Assembly: GCF_025399795.1 (NCBI RefSeq)
Contig: NZ_JAODTZ010000005.1
Span: forward strand, 186,001 to 250,000
Source: Streptomyces rhizosphaerihabitans
GTDB lineage: Bacteria > Actinomycetota > Actinomycetes > Streptomycetales > Streptomycetaceae
DNA: 64,000 bases
Direction of reading: 5' to 3'
Shown piece by piece: positions 63,601 to 64,000 of this stretch (position 1 is the first letter of the stretch; every line of letters starts with the position of its first letter). The notes under the pieces are model-generated. The model was not told the origin of the DNA, did no database searches, and was given only the letters and a program-made list of their open reading frames with translations. The translations under genes were made by a program, and so were the position numbers.

Positions 63601-64000
63601 GTCCGGCGGCACGGCCAAGTTCGATCTGTCGTTCAAGTTCGACGAGCGCCGCGACCTCGAAGGGAACGTGCTCGGCATCGGTGGCGGCCTGGAGTTCAGC
63701 ACCGCCCTCTTCGACCGCGCGACGGCCGAGGCGATGGTCGGCAGGCTGGTCACGCTGTTGCGGGCCGCGTGCGCGGAGCCCGGCAGCCGGCTCAGCCAGG
63801 CCGACCTCCTCTCCGGCGAGGAGCGACGGCTGCTCGCGGAGTGGAACGACACGGCACAAGCCCCGGCCGTACTGCCCGACACCGCGGCGATGGTCGAGCG
63901 GCAGGCCGGGCTGACCCCGGACGCGGTGGCCCTGGTCCAGCGGAACACCCGCTGGACGTACCGTGAACTCGACGAGCGGGCCAACCAGTTCGCCCACCGG
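60623..64000 (+). CDS. Nonribosomal peptide synthetase (3' end outside window)
   Basis: 1126 codons of a modular NRPS are visible: adenylation domain, thiolation domain, condensation domain and the start of a second adenylation domain. Motifs: A3 YIIFTSGTTGRPKGV (about 154), A4 FAFDFSVWEIW (about 200), A5 NMYGITE (about 300), A7 YRSGDLAR, A8 GRRDEQVKIRGFRIELGDIE, A10 NGKLDRAALPKPD; T domain DDFFALGGHSLMAIRL (about 560); C domain HHIAGDG (about 749) and VGFFVNS (about 906). The specificity residues read by alignment as D-F-W-S-V-G-M-V-H-K, close to the threonine code. ATG at 60623 is used. TTA codons at positions 2, 50 and 237 imply dependence on the bldA leucyl-tRNA. It lacks an N-terminal C domain, so it probably starts a peptide. 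Confidence 0.95.
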   Translation, partial: MLGDSAVNSTHNTLLDAFASSVERFPQRLAVKFREQTLTYEDLDRRSDELAAAIQAHASLSDQPIAILLERSPEMVIAALAVLKTGSCYVPLDPESPSARLDVILEDAAPALILTSNVLVSTAPAGHTVLSVDDDRNDALKPFQPPVVAPSDRAYIIFTSGTTGRPKGVQVTHDNVVRLFTAGDPLFGFGPDDVWSMFHSFAFDFSVWEIWGALLHGGTVVIVPGEVAKDPQRFRALLRDERVTMLSQTPTAFAQLIAEESRNEDRLPLRYVVFGGEALKFSDLAPWFEKYGDSAPELVNMYGITEITVHATHRRVTQEDLGREGSLIGVPLPDLDILLLNEDLGPVPDGETGELVVTGPGVALGYLARPELTAERFVDVTAPDGRTVRGYRSGDLARRLPGGDLEYRGRRDEQVKIRGFRIELGDIETALTSLPAVGQAAVAVKDVDGERELVGYVVPARGDAHGDAPDEPMLRSRLSELLPAYMVPVAFVTMDELPMTVNGKLDRAALPKPDRRLPESSNGRGSRPTDGAAPRSLREELLCELFAQVLNRPSVNSDDDFFALGGHSLMAIRLVNRIRASVGLEVAVKDLFEARTPAALAAAGATDSSRPALRPRPRGSRSPLSYAQQRLWFLQQVHAGSPAYHIPHALHLTGRVDTEALGAALRDVVLRHEVLRTVYPEQDGTPYQHILPPDELGTPLSVSHTTPDRLDTRVTNAARAAFDLAADLPLRAELFVQDEEKSVLLLVLHHIAGDGWSLEPLVGDLARAYTARLSGRAPDWEPLPVQYADYAGWQQELLGDEDAPAARLSRQLGFWTEALRDSPEELDLPFDRPRPTAADFSGDLVGIDLDEDLHRAISQLARTTGTTVNMVLQAAVAGLLTRLGAGTDLPIGTAVAGRTDDALSNLVGFFVNSLVLRADTSGDPSFVELLQRIRAVSLAAFDNEDLPFERLVETLNPTRSAARHPLFQVMVASQNSMPDDFGLPGLSVDARPVSGGTAKFDLSFKFDERRDLEGNVLGIGGGLEFSTALFDRATAEAMVGRLVTLLRAACAEPGSRLSQADLLSGEERRLLAEWNDTAQAPAVLPDTAAMVERQAGLTPDAVALVQRNTRWTYRELDERANQFAHR

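Overview
The window is chromosomal DNA of a Streptomyces or a close relative. The evidence is very high G+C with strong third-position GC bias, frequent GTG and TTG starts, and Streptomyces-typical families: a conservon (kinase, roadblock, DUF742, GTPase), DUF6397, DUF5709, divergent xylA/xylB with a ROK regulator, PNGase A, an acyl-CoA carboxylase epsilon subunit, and TTA codons in a nonribosomal peptide synthetase. No tRNA, rRNA or CRISPR array was seen.

Layout. 0-7.3 kb: partial SDR oxidoreductase, methyltransferase, YjbQ, flavin monooxygenase, MltG-like enzyme, and an ABC exporter divergent from a MarR regulator across a shared palindrome. 7.6-13.4 kb: a large FAD/Fe-S oxidoreductase, a secreted PNGase A-type amidase and an L,D-transpeptidase lipoprotein. 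13.6-17.4 kb: two overlapping ABC exporter half-genes whose ATPase motifs are lost in a complementary way. 17.9-24.3 kb: DUF5709, ribosomal protein bL31B, a membrane hydrolase, a Ski2-like helicase, acyl-CoA thioesterase II and DUF6397. 24.4-31.5 kb: a conservon (signalling operon) with an extra roadblock gene. An IS110-family element splits it between the kinase and the first roadblock gene, and an MHYT membrane protein lies upstream. 31.6-39 kb: methyltransferase, hydrolase/PadR pair, hypotheticals, a phytase-like secreted esterase and a septum-formation-domain protein. 39.2-43.4 kb: xylose utilisation (xylA, xylB, ROK regulator). 43.8-50.4 kb: APC permease plus acetamidase/formamidase, a Tat-exported amidase, and a GAF regulator with its aldehyde dehydrogenase.

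50.4-60.5 kb is a decaying accessory zone. It holds IS256 and IS5 relics, a STAND NTPase/TPR gene broken by one in-frame amber codon, a frameshifted helicase tail with helicase-associated repeats, a frameshifted replication-relaxation gene, an integrase fragment, and a 0.2-kb MITE inserted exactly in the stop codon of an accE-like gene. A few genes here remain intact (DUF7489-like, DUF2461, flavin reductase). From 60.6 kb to the edge an NRPS begins (A-T-C-A...), with TTA codons near its start and a threonine-like adenylation code.

A recurring feature is short GC-rich units reiterated directly after, or across, stop codons (marR, second ABC exporter gene, ROK regulator, GAF regulator), plus similar islands in other intergenic gaps. 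Several perfect GC-rich hairpins follow genes and probably terminate transcription.
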